Shown here: in pieces, positions 8,903 through 18,719 of the stretch
Layout of the letters: every line of letters begins with the position of its first letter
Position numbering within the stretch: position 1 is the first letter of the stretch
Origin: Vreelandella piezotolerans
Lineage (GTDB): Bacteria; Pseudomonadota; Gammaproteobacteria; Pseudomonadales; Halomonadaceae
Assembly: GCF_012427705.1 (NCBI RefSeq)
Contig: NZ_CP048602.1
Span: 124,001 to 188,000 of the forward strand
Length of the DNA: 64,000 bases
Reading direction: 5' to 3'
Position numbers and translations under genes: made by a program
The notes under the pieces: model-generated
The model's database searches: none
What the model was told of the DNA's origin: nothing
What the model saw: the letters and a program-made list of their open reading frames with translations, nothing else

Positions 8903-10210
8903 GTGACACAGCTAGTACGTCAACTGATGAGCAACATGACCGTTCGTCTAAGCTGGGGGCTCGTGTTGGCCACCTTCTCAGTATGGGTACTCATCGCCTG
9001 CGGTATTGGGCTTTATGCGTTGCATCATGGCGCGAACATCGTCCAAAGTGCCAGTGATCCACAAGCTCAGCAGTTGGCGTTCCAAGCCTTTGCCTCCCAG
9101 ATTCGCTGGGTATTGATTGGTGTGGTCGTGATGACGTTACTCACGGTCGCGGTGGTGATATGGGGCGTGAGTGCCAACGTGCTGCGCCCCTTGGAGCGGT
9201 TGGTAGGCTATTTCGAGCGGATGGCGCAAGGCGATCTCAGCCAGCAGATCCGCTCTCCCGGCAACAACGAGATTGGCAAGCTCTATACCGCCATGGCCCA
9301 TATGCAGGGCTCCCTCTCTGAGACCGTTGGCGTCGTCAGGCGCAGTGGGACGACCATCTTCGAGCGCTCCCAGCACATTGCCAGTGGGAACAACGACCTC
9401 TCTTCGCGCACCGAGCAGCAGGCTTCGTCCCTTGAAGAGACGGCATCGAGCATGGAGCAACTCGCGTCGACCGTTAGCCACAATGCCGACAATGCTCGGC
9501 AGGCAAGCCAGTTGGCAGGAGACGCGACGCTGACGGCACGGCGCAGCGGCGAAGAAGTGAGCCATATCGTCGACACCATGCAAGAGATCAGCGCCAGCTC
9601 CCATCAGGTCGCTGATATCATCACGTTGATCGATAACATCGCTTTTCAAACCAATATTTTGGCGCTGAACGCGTCGGTCGAGGCGGCCCGTGCCGGCGAG
9701 CATGGCAAAGGGTTTGCCGTCGTGGCTCAGGAGGTTCGTAGCCTGGCCAGCCGCAGTGCAAGTGCCGCCAAAGAGATTCGCACCTTGATCGATGCATCAC
9801 TGGGTAAAGTGGATGCGGGCACTCAGCGTGTCAATCAGGCAGGTCAGACCATGCAGGATTTGGTGGCCGCCGTCCAACGCGTCAGCGACATCATGGATGA
9901 GATTGCCTCTGCATCGGAAGAGCAGAGTAACGGTATCGGCCAAGTGAATCAGGCCGTTGCGCAAATGGACCAAGTCGTTCAGCAAAATGCGCAGTTGGTG
10001 CAGCAAGCCGCGCGGAGCGCCAACGAACTCGAGAGCGAGGCGGCGCGCCTGCGTGAGGCCGTCGAGCGTTTCCAAGTGGCGGGCGAGAGCCCAGCCCAGG
10101 CACCAACGCGAATGACCACCACGGCGACCATCGCCTCGGTGCCGACCCGCTCTGCCCAGCCGGTGGCGAAACCTCTTACCACCAGCCAAGACGAGTGGGA
10201 AGCCTTTTGA
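8903..10210 (+). CDS. Methyl-accepting chemotaxis protein with short sensor region
   Basis: A 435-residue receptor. Two membrane helices (about 15-40 and 68-90) enclose an unusually short loop of roughly 30 residues instead of a normal periplasmic ligand domain, so ligand sensing may be within the membrane or indirect. A HAMP domain follows (about 91-145), then the signalling domain with the hairpin tip (about 245-275, [20 protein letters not shown]). It ends DEWEAF, matching the xWxxF tether that recruits CheR and CheB. GTG 8903 was chosen because GGAGAA (8891-8896) precedes it; an in-frame ATG at 8879 has no good ribosome site. Confidence 0.9.
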   Translation: MTQLVRQLMSNMTVRLSWGLVLATFSVWVLIACGIGLYALHHGANIVQSASDPQAQQLAFQAFASQIRWVLIGVVVMTLLTVAVVIWGVSANVLRPLERLVGYFERMAQGDLSQQIRSPGNNEIGKLYTAMAHMQGSLSETVGVVRRSGTTIFERSQHIASGNNDLSSRTEQQASSLEETASSMEQLASTVSHNADNARQASQLAGDATLTARRSGEEVSHIVDTMQEISASSHQVADIITLIDNIAFQTNILALNASVEAARAGEHGKGFAVVAQEVRSLASRSASAAKEIRTLIDASLGKVDAGTQRVNQAGQTMQDLVAAVQRVSDIMDEIASASEEQSNGIGQVNQAVAQMDQVVQQNAQLVQQAARSANELESEAARLREAVERFQVAGESPAQAPTRMTTTATIASVPTRSAQPVAKPLTTSQDEWEAF

Positions 10211-10276
10211 CGCGACGGCATTTTCGCTAATCGCAAGGCTCCACACGCGCTACAACATCAATAACAAGGCAGCAAG

Positions 10277-12457
10277 ATGCGTAATAACCAGCCAGTGACT
10301 CAACGGGAAGTTGAACTCAAACAAGACGATTTTTTGGTCTCGCGTACGGATTTGAAAGGGCGCATTACCTACGCCAACCCGGCGTTCATCGAGATCAGTG
10401 GCTATCGACACGACGAGCTAATTGGCGCGCCGCATAACCTGATTCGCCATCCGGACATGCCGCCACCCGCGTTTCATAATCTTTGGCAAACCGTCCAGGC
10501 GGGAGACACCTGGCGGGGGCTCGTGAAAAACCGCTGTAAAAACGGCGACCACTATTGGGTCGACGCTAGCGTGACCCCGATCGTAGAAAATGACCAAGTG
10601 ATTGGTTACACCTCGGTACGCGTGCAAGCAACCCGAGACGCCATTGCGCAAGCCGAGCAGCGCTACGCGGAAATGCGCGAAGGGCGCAATAAACGTCTCT
10701 ACCTCGATAAAGGTCGCTTACGTCAAAAAGGGGGTTGGCAGCGTCTCAAACGCATCCGGCTCGACACCATTCGTGCCAAGCTGATCGGCATGGTCGTCGT
10801 CGCAGGGGCGCTGCTCATGGCTAGCGGCGGCTTAGGCCTTTATGGTTTGAACGTAGCGGGTGAGCGGCTAGGCGAGCTAAACGACGACGGACTCAGGGAC
10901 GTCATTCGTTTGCAGCAGATCGACCAAACCATTGCCCAGACGCGTCAGTCGATGATCGAACCCGAGCGGATGGAACTGATCAATCAACGTTTTGAGATGG
11001 GCGAGGCCGTTGCCGACAACGCGGCTGAAGTGGCCAGCGTGTGGGAGGCGTTCTATGGTCGAGAGGTGAACGCAACTCCTCTGGCCGAGTCGTTCAACGA
11101 ACAGCTTCAGGCCTTCCTGACGAATGGGATGAATCAAGCGGCGAGCGTGCTTCAGGCTGAAGAGACCTATCAAGCCTTTACCGGCTTGGATGCCGTGATC
11201 AGTGTGATGAACGAGGATGGGCGGGCCTTGTCGGGCATGGTCAATGAGCTGATTGCACAGAAGCAGGCAGCCGCCGAAGCCATGGCGGCAGATGCCGAGC
11301 GTGGCCAAGCGACCATGTTGACGGCTCAGGCAGCGATGCTGGGTGTTGGGCTGTTGCTGCTGGTGCTCATCAGCGTCGTAACGCTGCGCTCGATTATTAC
11401 GCCGCTAAAGCGTGCCTCGCGTTTCACGCTGCAAATTGCCGGTGGCAACCTAGCGGCTCGCGTACCGCCCAAGCGGCGTGATGAGATAGGTCAATTAATG
11501 GACTCGCTGAACACCATGCGCAAAAGCTTGAGCAGCATCATCCGCGATGTGAAAGATGGCATCGACGTGGTGACGCCTGCCGCCAAGAATATCGCCAGTG
11601 GCAACGAGGCGCTCTCATCGCGCACCGAACAGCAGGCCGCGTCGCTACAGCAAACCGCCTCGAGCATGGAGGAGATGACCACGACGGTGCGTCAAAACAG
11701 TGATAATGCTCAAGAAGCGCGTCGTCTGGCCGATAATAATGCAACAAGAGTGACACAAACCGGTGAATTGATGACGCAACTGGTCGCCAATATGCAGCGG
11801 ATTACCCAAAGCTCCCAAAAAATGACCGAGATCATCAACGTCATCGACTCGATCGCATTTCAGACCAATATCTTGGCGCTGAATGCGTCGGTCGAGGCTG
11901 CTCGGGCAGGTGAGCATGGCCGTGGGTTCGCCGTGGTGGCCGAAGAGGTGCGCAAGTTGGCCGGGCGCAGTGCTGGCGCATCGCAAGAGATTCGTGCGTT
12001 GATCGATACCTCCAGTCAGCAGGTCAGTGCGGGAGCTGGGCTCGTCGAGAAAGCCGAGGCGGCGATTAGCGAAGTTGCCGAAGCGGCGCGTAGCGTGACC
12101 CATATCATGCACGATATCTCGTCCGCCTCGGAGGAGCAGAGCAGCGGTATTGCGGAGGTCAATCAGGCCGTCGCAGAAATGGATCAAGCCACACAGCAAA
12201 ACGCCGTGCGCGTGCAAGAAACGGCGCAAGCGGCCATGGCATTAGAGCAGCAGGCAAGTCTGCTGGCGCTATCGGTAGAAGCATTCCGGCTAACCAGTCA
12301 GGGACCATTGACGCCGCCAGCCGTTTCCACGGGCGCCACCGTTTTACCGAACGTCAAGGCATCACCTGCAACAGCGCAGATCAGCAGTGCCACAGCGCCG
12401 GTGCCGAGTCACAAGAAGCGGCAGATGGCCACTGTAGAGGAGTGGGAAGAGTTTTGA
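10277..12457 (+). CDS. PAS-containing methyl-accepting chemotaxis protein, Aer-like with extra periplasmic domain
   Basis: A 726-residue receptor. It starts with a cytoplasmic PAS domain (about 15-120: [23 protein letters not shown], then [13 protein letters not shown]), as in the aerotaxis receptor Aer. Unlike Aer, it then has two membrane helices (about 173-196 and 352-372) enclosing a roughly 155-residue helical region of four-helix-bundle type. HAMP and the signalling domain follow. The C-terminus VEEWEEF is a CheR/CheB tether. The protein could integrate redox or oxygen input through PAS with an extracellular cue. Its last codons overlap the cheR start. Confidence 0.9.
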   Translation: MRNNQPVTQREVELKQDDFLVSRTDLKGRITYANPAFIEISGYRHDELIGAPHNLIRHPDMPPPAFHNLWQTVQAGDTWRGLVKNRCKNGDHYWVDASVTPIVENDQVIGYTSVRVQATRDAIAQAEQRYAEMREGRNKRLYLDKGRLRQKGGWQRLKRIRLDTIRAKLIGMVVVAGALLMASGGLGLYGLNVAGERLGELNDDGLRDVIRLQQIDQTIAQTRQSMIEPERMELINQRFEMGEAVADNAAEVASVWEAFYGREVNATPLAESFNEQLQAFLTNGMNQAASVLQAEETYQAFTGLDAVISVMNEDGRALSGMVNELIAQKQAAAEAMAADAERGQATMLTAQAAMLGVGLLLLVLISVVTLRSIITPLKRASRFTLQIAGGNLAARVPPKRRDEIGQLMDSLNTMRKSLSSIIRDVKDGIDVVTPAAKNIASGNEALSSRTEQQAASLQQTASSMEEMTTTVRQNSDNAQEARRLADNNATRVTQTGELMTQLVANMQRITQSSQKMTEIINVIDSIAFQTNILALNASVEAARAGEHGRGFAVVAEEVRKLAGRSAGASQEIRALIDTSSQQVSAGAGLVEKAEAAISEVAEAARSVTHIMHDISSASEEQSSGIAEVNQAVAEMDQATQQNAVRVQETAQAAMALEQQASLLALSVEAFRLTSQGPLTPPAVSTGATVLPNVKASPATAQISSATAPVPSHKKRQMATVEEWEEF

Positions 12458-13323
12458 CAGACCAACGCGAACGGGGTAGCGACGCAGGCCAATGGGCGTC
12501 CAGTGGACAGATCGAACGCGATCTGGTGCTGACCGATGCGGATTTTGCGCGTATTCGAGAGCTGATCTATCAGCGCGCAGGCATCGTTTTGGCCGAGCAT
12601 AAGCGTGAAATGGTCTATAGCCGCTTGGCCAAGCGGCTGCGTCATCACGGCATGACGCGCTTTACCGACTACCTGTCGCGGCTGGAGCGTCAGCCCGACG
12701 CAAAAGAGTGGGAGGCGTTCACCAATGCACTGACGACCAATCTCACGGCATTTTTTCGTGAAGCCCACCACTTTCCACTGCTCGCCGAGCATATCAAGCA
12801 CAAGCCTGATCCCGTCACCATCTGGTGTTCAGCGGCATCGACGGGAGAAGAGCCTTACTCCATCGCCATGACACTGTTGGAAACGTTGGGGCCCAAGGCG
12901 TCGCAAGCCAAGGTCATCGCCACGGACATCGACACAGAAGCGTTGGCCAAAGCACGTAAGGGCATTTATCCCCAGGAGCAGGTGCGCAAACTCGATGAGT
13001 CGCGCGTCAAGCGGTTCTTTCAAAAGGGCACAGGCAACCATGTGGGGCTCGCCAGGGTGCGGCCGGAGGTCTCGGCGCTGGTCGAGTTCATGCCGCTCAA
13101 CCTACTGGCGCCACAGTGGCCAGTAAAGGGGCCATTCGATGCGGTCTTTTGTCGTAATATTATGATTTATTTCGATAAAGATACGCAGGCTAAGATATTG
13201 AAGCGGTTCGCGCCGCTGATGAAGCCTGATGGCCTGCTCTTTGCCGGTCACTCCGAAAACTTCTCGTATATCAGCGATGCGTTTAAGTTGCGCGGGCAAA
13301 CAGTCTACACCCTCGCGAAATAA
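12454..13323 (+). CDS. cheR: CheR, chemoreceptor glutamate methyltransferase
   Basis: CheR methylates receptor glutamates using S-adenosylmethionine during adaptation. The protein has 289 residues. The helical N-terminal domain ([21 protein letters not shown]) is followed by the SAM-binding Rossmann domain with [13 protein letters not shown] and [11 protein letters not shown]. The TTG start shares bases with the TGA stop of the upstream receptor; an in-frame GTG at 12442 is an alternative. The ribosome-binding sequence (AGAGGAG or GGGAAGAG, 12436-12451) is made by the codons for the receptor's own EEWEEF tether, which is the docking site for the CheR protein. Confidence 0.96.
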   Translation: MTDQRERGSDAGQWASSGQIERDLVLTDADFARIRELIYQRAGIVLAEHKREMVYSRLAKRLRHHGMTRFTDYLSRLERQPDAKEWEAFTNALTTNLTAFFREAHHFPLLAEHIKHKPDPVTIWCSAASTGEEPYSIAMTLLETLGPKASQAKVIATDIDTEALAKARKGIYPQEQVRKLDESRVKRFFQKGTGNHVGLARVRPEVSALVEFMPLNLLAPQWPVKGPFDAVFCRNIMIYFDKDTQAKILKRFAPLMKPDGLLFAGHSENFSYISDAFKLRGQTVYTLAK

Positions 13324-13410
13324 GCGAATAAAAAATGCGCGTTGTGCTCGACCTTGGGATAGGGCTCGGACGAGCAACGCGGCAATGGCTATCGTAAGAG
13401 GAGGCGTGCT

Positions 13411-14472
13411 TTGAGCGCAGCCAAGATTAAAGTGTTGTGCGTCGATGACTCGGCGTTGATCCGTGATTTGCTGACAGAAATCATCAACTCTCAGCCCGAC
13501 ATGGAAGTCGTCGCCGTTGCGCCTGACCCCATCGCTGCCCGGGATCTGATCAAGCAGCATAACCCTGACGTGCTGACGTTGGATGTCGAGATGCCGCGCA
13601 TGGACGGTCTCGACTTTCTCGAACGGCTGATGCGTTTGCGTCCCATGCCGGTTCTGATGGTGTCATCGTTGACGCAAAGTGGCTCTGAAATCACGTTACG
13701 AGCACTGGAGCTGGGCGCGTTGGATTTTGTCGCCAAGCCGAGCCTGGGTATTCGCAGCGGCATGATGGAGTACGCCAACGAGATTGCCGATAAACTCCGC
13801 GCTGCCGCACGCTCTCGACCGCGCCAAGCGCGTCACAAAAACACGCCGCCTCCGAGTCAGCTCAAAGCCCCCATGATGACCAGTGAAAAGCTGATCATCA
13901 TTGGCGCCTCCACCGGCGGCACCGAAGCCATTCGTGCGGTGCTGGAGCCGCTGCCTGCCAATGCGCCAGCGATTCTGATCACTCAGCACATGCCAGGCGG
14001 CTTTACACGCTCTTTTGCCGAGCGTCTGGATCGTTTGTGCCGTATTACCGTTAAAGAGGCCACGGACGGTGAGCGCGTGCTGCCAGGGCACGCCTATATC
14101 GCGCCCGGCGACCAGCACCTGGAGCTGGCCCGCAGCGGCGCTAACTACGTCGCACGGCTCAACGATGGGCCACCGGTCAACCGTCATCGCCCCTCCGTCG
14201 ATGTGCTGTTTCACTCGGCGTCGAAGCACGCCGGTAAAAACGCCATTGGTGTGATTCTTACTGGGATGGGCAAGGACGGCGCGGCCGGTTTATTAGAGAT
14301 GCGCCAGGCTGGCGCGCCCACCATCGCTCAGAACGAAGAGTCTTGCGTGGTCTTCGGCATGCCGCGTGAGGCGATTGCCGTTGGCGGAGCGGTCGAAGTG
14401 GTGGCGCTCGACGACATCCCGTCTCGACTGATGGCGCTAATCGCCGCTTCCGGTCGCGCGCAGCGGGTTTGA
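13411..14472 (+). CDS. cheB: CheB, chemoreceptor methylesterase/glutamine deamidase response regulator
   Basis: CheB removes receptor methyl groups when phosphorylated by CheA. Receiver domain (about 1-120) with the acidic pocket VDDS and acceptor aspartate in [12 protein letters not shown]. The esterase domain (about 160-350) shows the catalytic triad: Ser in [10 protein letters not shown], His in [16 protein letters not shown] and Asp in [10 protein letters not shown]. 353 residues is normal. The start is TTG 13411, supported by the strong ribosome site AGAGGAGG (13397-13404). The next gene encodes a receptor, its substrate. Confidence 0.96.
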   Translation: MSAAKIKVLCVDDSALIRDLLTEIINSQPDMEVVAVAPDPIAARDLIKQHNPDVLTLDVEMPRMDGLDFLERLMRLRPMPVLMVSSLTQSGSEITLRALELGALDFVAKPSLGIRSGMMEYANEIADKLRAAARSRPRQARHKNTPPPSQLKAPMMTSEKLIIIGASTGGTEAIRAVLEPLPANAPAILITQHMPGGFTRSFAERLDRLCRITVKEATDGERVLPGHAYIAPGDQHLELARSGANYVARLNDGPPVNRHRPSVDVLFHSASKHAGKNAIGVILTGMGKDGAAGLLEMRQAGAPTIAQNEESCVVFGMPREAIAVGGAVEVVALDDIPSRLMALIAASGRAQRV

Positions 14473-14525
14473 CACCACGATATCGAACATCACCTGTATA
14501 GCTATTGACAAGGGAAACGACAACA

Positions 14526-16238
14526 ATGAACCGCTTGCTGCGCAATCTCCGTATCCATACCGCCGTCGTCACGGCACTTGCCTGTTTGGTCACCCTTATT
14601 TTGGTGGTGGCCGGACTTGGTGTCATGGCCGATCGCAGTGCGCAGAGTAATCTTGCCACGCTCAATCAGATCGGCAACGAGCAGCTCAACGAGTTGAACC
14701 GCGCCGACTCGCTGCTCAATCAGGCCATGCTGGCGATGGAAACGGCGTCCAATCTATTGATGGTGGGTCGTACGCAGCAGTCCAATGAGCAGGTAGAGGT
14801 GGCAGCCAATCGGATCGAGCGGGCAGAGGCGCGCTTCAATAACTTTGCAGCGACGCCTCGTACGCCCCAAGGGCGAGCGCTAGGGGAGGCCGTGGAGGAC
14901 AATTTCCACACGGTGCTCGCGCTCGTCAAGCAGCAGCACGAAAGCTTCGCGTTCATGGATATCAATACCTTCAATCAGTTGCGGGGGGAGTTAGCCCAGC
15001 CGCTGGAAGCACTGGCAGCGAGTATTACGGCGTTCGTAGAGTACGGCTTCGAGCGTGTGGCGACGACCCGTGCCGACGCGGAGGCCCAGGGGGATACCTT
15101 CACGTTGATCAATGCGCTCGCCGTCGGGATGGCGCTGTTGGTTTCCTTAGCGATCTATATGGGTTTGCGCCGTACGGTCATTGCACCGCTGAACGATGCC
15201 GTTCAGCGGCTGGACCGTATCGCTCAGGCAGATTTGACTCAGCCGTTGCCTGAAGCAGGCAAGAACGAAATTGGGCGCCTTTTCGCGGCCATGGCGACCA
15301 TGCAGCAGAATCTCAGCACGACCGTGACGAGGGTACGTGAGGGCAGCCGAGAGATTCACCACGGTACGCGAGAAATCGCCAGCGGTAACGCCGATCTGTC
15401 GTCTCGCACCGAGCAGCAGGCCGCCTCGATCGAGCAAACGGCCGCCAGCATGGAGCAGATGACGGCCACGGTGAAACAGAATGCCGACAATGCTCGTCAG
15501 GCCAGCACGCTCGCAGCGGACGCCTCGACCACGGCAGAGCAGGGGGGCGAAGTGGTGCAGCAAGTGGTCGATACCATGCAGGGCATCTCGTCCAGCTCAC
15601 AAAAGGTGGCCGATATTACCAGTGTGATCGATTCGATTGCTTTTCAGACCAATATCTTAGCGCTCAATGCGTCGGTCGAGGCGGCGCGTGCCGGTGAGCA
15701 GGGGCGCGGCTTTGCCGTCGTGGCAGGCGAAGTGCGCAACCTCGCTAGCCGCAGTGCCGATGCGGCAAAAGAGATTAAAACGCTGATCGAGGCGTCTGTT
15801 AGTCAAATCAACCAGGGCTCTTCTCTGGTAGAAAAGGCAGGACAAACGATGACCGATGTCGTCACGGCGGTGCGTCGTGTGACCGATATCATGGATGAGA
15901 TCTCCGCCGCCTCTCAGGAGCAGAGTGACGGGATCGAGCAGGTGAGTCAGGCCGTTGGGCAGATGGATCAAGTGACACAGCAAAACGCGGCGCTAGTGCA
16001 ACAAGCGTCTGCCGCTGCGGCGTCGCTGGAAGAGCAGGCGAATCGCTTGGAAGAAGCGGTGGCCATCTTTCAGGTGCTGAGCGACTCGTCCGCGCGTAGC
16101 GCCCTGCCGGCACAGCATGCCGCTACCCAACGTGCACCGCACAAGCTGGCTCAGAACACATCGGCGGCTGCGGCTCCTGTTGCACCGCCGCGGCATCAAA
16201 CGACGACCCAGGCCCACGATGAGTGGGAAGAGTTTTAA
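14526..16238 (+). CDS. Methyl-accepting chemotaxis protein, Tar/Tsr type
   Basis: A 570-residue receptor of classical layout: membrane helix 1 (about 12-36), a periplasmic helical-bundle ligand domain (about 37-195), membrane helix 2 (about 197-217), HAMP and the signalling domain with the conserved tip ([21 protein letters not shown]). The C-terminus DEWEEF is a CheR/CheB tether. ATG 14526 was chosen over TTG 14505 because AAGGGAAACGA lies just upstream. The ligand-binding domain resembles the Tar family in size, but the bound ligand cannot be predicted. Confidence 0.92.
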   Translation: MNRLLRNLRIHTAVVTALACLVTLILVVAGLGVMADRSAQSNLATLNQIGNEQLNELNRADSLLNQAMLAMETASNLLMVGRTQQSNEQVEVAANRIERAEARFNNFAATPRTPQGRALGEAVEDNFHTVLALVKQQHESFAFMDINTFNQLRGELAQPLEALAASITAFVEYGFERVATTRADAEAQGDTFTLINALAVGMALLVSLAIYMGLRRTVIAPLNDAVQRLDRIAQADLTQPLPEAGKNEIGRLFAAMATMQQNLSTTVTRVREGSREIHHGTREIASGNADLSSRTEQQAASIEQTAASMEQMTATVKQNADNARQASTLAADASTTAEQGGEVVQQVVDTMQGISSSSQKVADITSVIDSIAFQTNILALNASVEAARAGEQGRGFAVVAGEVRNLASRSADAAKEIKTLIEASVSQINQGSSLVEKAGQTMTDVVTAVRRVTDIMDEISAASQEQSDGIEQVSQAVGQMDQVTQQNAALVQQASAAAASLEEQANRLEEAVAIFQVLSDSSARSALPAQHAATQRAPHKLAQNTSAAAAPVAPPRHQTTTQAHDEWEEF

Positions 16239-16291
16239 CCCTGACTGAATTCACAGTCACCCAATACATGATGTTAGTGAGAGGATGACCC

Positions 16292-16681
16292 ATGGCCGAT
16301 AAGAACATGAGCTTCTTGGTAGTAGACGACTTTCCCACCATGCGCCGGATCGTCCGCAGCCTGTTGAAAGAGCTCGGGTTTACCAATGTAGATGAAGCCG
16401 AAGACGGCCAGGATGCGTTGAACAAGCTGCGCGCTGGCAACTTCGAATTCGTCGTGTCGGATTGGAACATGCCGAATCTCGATGGTTTGGAGATGCTCAA
16501 AGAGATCCGTCAGGATGATGCGTTGAAAGATCTGCCGGTTCTAATGGTGACGGCAGAGGCCAAAAAAGAGAACATCATTGCCGCCGCACAAGCGGGTGCC
16601 AATGGTTACGTCGTCAAGCCGTTCACAGCCGCCACCCTAGAAGAGAAGCTGAATAAAATCTTCGAGAAAATGGGTAAATGA
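16292..16681 (+). CDS. cheY: CheY, chemotaxis response regulator
   Basis: CheY-P binds FliM and switches motor rotation. The 129-residue receiver matches E. coli CheY in register: Asp12, Asp13 (VVDDFP), phospho-acceptor Asp57 (VSDWNMP), the conserved Thr in VMVTAEA and Lys in VVKPF. The ribosome site GAGAGGATGA precedes the ATG. The pairing with cheZ directly downstream is the enteric arrangement. Confidence 0.97.
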   Translation: MADKNMSFLVVDDFPTMRRIVRSLLKELGFTNVDEAEDGQDALNKLRAGNFEFVVSDWNMPNLDGLEMLKEIRQDDALKDLPVLMVTAEAKKENIIAAAQAGANGYVVKPFTAATLEEKLNKIFEKMGK

Positions 16682-16723
16682 CGCGGCGGAGCCAAGGTGC
16701 TCGGTTAACGAGGAGACAACACA

Positions 16724-17419
16724 ATGAGCCAGAATGAGCAGGGTGGTTCTGCCCAACTGTCCGAAGAAGCCGCTGAAGACCTGATCTTTCGTATTGGTAA
16801 GCTCACCCGCATGCTGCGCGACAACATGCGCGAGCTTGGCTTGGACAAGGAGATCGAGAAGGCCGCCGAAGCGATTCCCGATGCCCGTGACCGACTGCAC
16901 TATGTGGCAACGATGACCGAGCAGGCGGCGGACAAGGCGCTCAACGCCATCGATCGGGCGCAGCCGCTGCAAGACCAGCTCTCTGAGCGTGCCGAAGCTT
17001 TGGATAAACGCTGGGGTGAGTGGTTCGAAGCGCCCAAGGAACTGGATGACGCCAAGGCGCTAGTCAAAGAAACGCGGACCTACCTGAGCGATGTGCCGCA
17101 GATCACCGCAGCGACCAATAAAGAGCTGCTGGACATCATGATGGCTCAGGATTTCCAGGATCTCACGGGCCAAGTCATCAAAAAGATGATGGACGTGATT
17201 CGTGAGATCGAGCACCAGCTGGTTCAGGTACTGATCGACAACGTGCCGGGCGCAGAAGCGCGCGAAACGATGCAGCGCAAGGCGGAAGATCAGTGGAAAA
17301 ACGAGAACGCGCGTCGCAATGAAGACCTTCTCAATGGGCCGCAGGTGAAAGCGAACGCCCCTGATATCGTCACCGGACAGGATCAGGTAGACGACTTATT
17401 GGACGAATTAGGCTTTTAA
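16724..17419 (+). CDS. cheZ: CheZ, CheY-P phosphatase
   Basis: CheZ dephosphorylates CheY-P. The 231-residue helical protein has the active-site helix [16 protein letters not shown] (about residues 141-156), which contains the catalytic glutamine, and the C-terminal CheY-binding peptide [12 protein letters not shown]. The upstream AACGAGGAGACAACACA includes a strong ribosome site. It ends the chemotaxis part of the locus; about 130 bases with a hairpin separate it from flhB. Confidence 0.96.
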   Translation: MSQNEQGGSAQLSEEAAEDLIFRIGKLTRMLRDNMRELGLDKEIEKAAEAIPDARDRLHYVATMTEQAADKALNAIDRAQPLQDQLSERAEALDKRWGEWFEAPKELDDAKALVKETRTYLSDVPQITAATNKELLDIMMAQDFQDLTGQVIKKMMDVIREIEHQLVQVLIDNVPGAEARETMQRKAEDQWKNENARRNEDLLNGPQVKANAPDIVTGQDQVDDLLDELGF

Positions 17420-17471
17420 TGCCGGGTTATTAGCATATTGTAAGCCTCTGCCTCTGGCAAAATAAAAACCC

Positions 17472-17501
17472 AGCTCAGCCGTCCTCAAGGGCGGCTGAGC
17501 T
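17472..17501 (-). terminator. Strong hairpin between cheZ and flhB, T-tract on the - strand side
   Basis: AGCTCAGCCG (17472-17481) and CGGCTGAGCT (17492-17501) form a perfect 10-bp stem with a 10-base loop. Read on the + strand (the direction of all neighbours) it is followed by TTATGGTG, with no real U-run. Read on the - strand it is followed by GGGTTTTTATTTT, a good terminator tail. It may therefore stop antisense transcription, or act as a weak + strand terminator. Confidence 0.55.
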
Positions 17502-17552
17502 TATGGTGTGCCTTATTTTGGTCGACCGACCACTCGTCAGCCGGATGACAGC

Positions 17553-18719
17553 ATGGCAGATAACGACAGCGATCAGGAAAAAACCGAAGAGGCCACGCCT
17601 CGACGCTTGGACAAAGCGCGGGAAGAGGGCCAGGTGCCTCGGTCCCGAGAGCTGACGACCTTCCTGATGCTGCTCGGGGGCGTGATAGGTCTATGGAGCA
17701 TGGGGCAGATGCTCTATGACCAGCTTGGCATGGTGATGGAGCAGGCGTTCTTGTTCGAACGTCGCCAAGCCATGGAAACGACCTCGATGCTGGTCAACGC
17801 GCTGGACTTGGGGCAGCGAACGCTCATCGCGATGCTACCGCTCTTTCTGCTGCTCACGGTCATTGCGCTGGTAGCGCCCGCACTGTTGGGCGGCTGGCTC
17901 ATTTCCTCCAAATCTCTCCAGCCCAAGTTCTCGAAGCTGAACCCGATCAAAGGGATCAAACGACTTTTTTCCACCCAAGCACTGGCCGAATTGGCAAAGG
18001 CTATCGCCAAGTCGGTACTGGTGGGAAGTGTGGCGTTCAGCTTTTTATATTTTAATATGGGGCGGTTTTTGGGACTGATGGATCAGCCCATTCAGCAGGC
18101 GCTGGTGAGCGCACTGAACATGGCCGCTCTGGCGGCTGGTCTCATCGTGTTGTCGCTGATCGTAGTGATTTTGATCGATGTGCCGTTCCAGCTATGGAAC
18201 AACGCCAAGCAACTGCGTATGACCAAAGAAGAGGTCAAACAGGAGCACAAAGACTCCGAAGGCGACCCCCATGTCAAAGGGCGTATTCGCCAGCAGCAGC
18301 AAGCCATGGCGCGAGGTCGCATGATGAGTAAAGTCCCCGACGCCGATGTCATCATCACCAACCCAACGCATTACGCGGTGGCACTGGTATACCAGGAGGG
18401 GCGTATGGGGGCCCCTCGGCTGGTGGCCAAAGGCGCGGACGCCGTGGCCGCACGTATCCGTGAAATAGGTGAAGAGTCTGGCGTTCCGAGATTGGAAGCA
18501 GCGCCATTGGCGCGTGCCCTGTATCATCATGTCGACTTAGAGGCCGAAGTGCCTGCCGAACTGTATACCGCCGTGGCCGAGGTCATGGCCTGGGCCTATC
18601 GCCTGAAGCACGTTGCACAGCAAGGAGGCGAGGTGCCCCCCACTCCCGATAATTTACCGGTTCCCCCGGAAATGGACAGTCCCGGCCGTCGTGCCGGTGG
18701 CAATGAGGCGCAAACATGA
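17553..18719 (+). CDS. flhB: FlhB, flagellar export gate and substrate-specificity switch
   Basis: FlhB sits in the export gate and switches from hook to filament substrates after self-cleavage. 388 residues: an acidic N-terminus (EKTEEATPRRLDKAREEGQVPRSREL), four membrane helices (about 30-210) and the cytoplasmic domain with the autocleavage motif NPTH (in VIITNPTHYAVAL). ATG 17553 gives the standard N-terminus; an in-frame GTG at 17508 would add 15 residues without similarity. It overlaps flhA by 4 bases. Confidence 0.95.
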   Translation: MADNDSDQEKTEEATPRRLDKAREEGQVPRSRELTTFLMLLGGVIGLWSMGQMLYDQLGMVMEQAFLFERRQAMETTSMLVNALDLGQRTLIAMLPLFLLLTVIALVAPALLGGWLISSKSLQPKFSKLNPIKGIKRLFSTQALAELAKAIAKSVLVGSVAFSFLYFNMGRFLGLMDQPIQQALVSALNMAALAAGLIVLSLIVVILIDVPFQLWNNAKQLRMTKEEVKQEHKDSEGDPHVKGRIRQQQQAMARGRMMSKVPDADVIITNPTHYAVALVYQEGRMGAPRLVAKGADAVAARIREIGEESGVPRLEAAPLARALYHHVDLEAEVPAELYTAVAEVMAWAYRLKHVAQQGGEVPPTPDNLPVPPEMDSPGRRAGGNEAQT

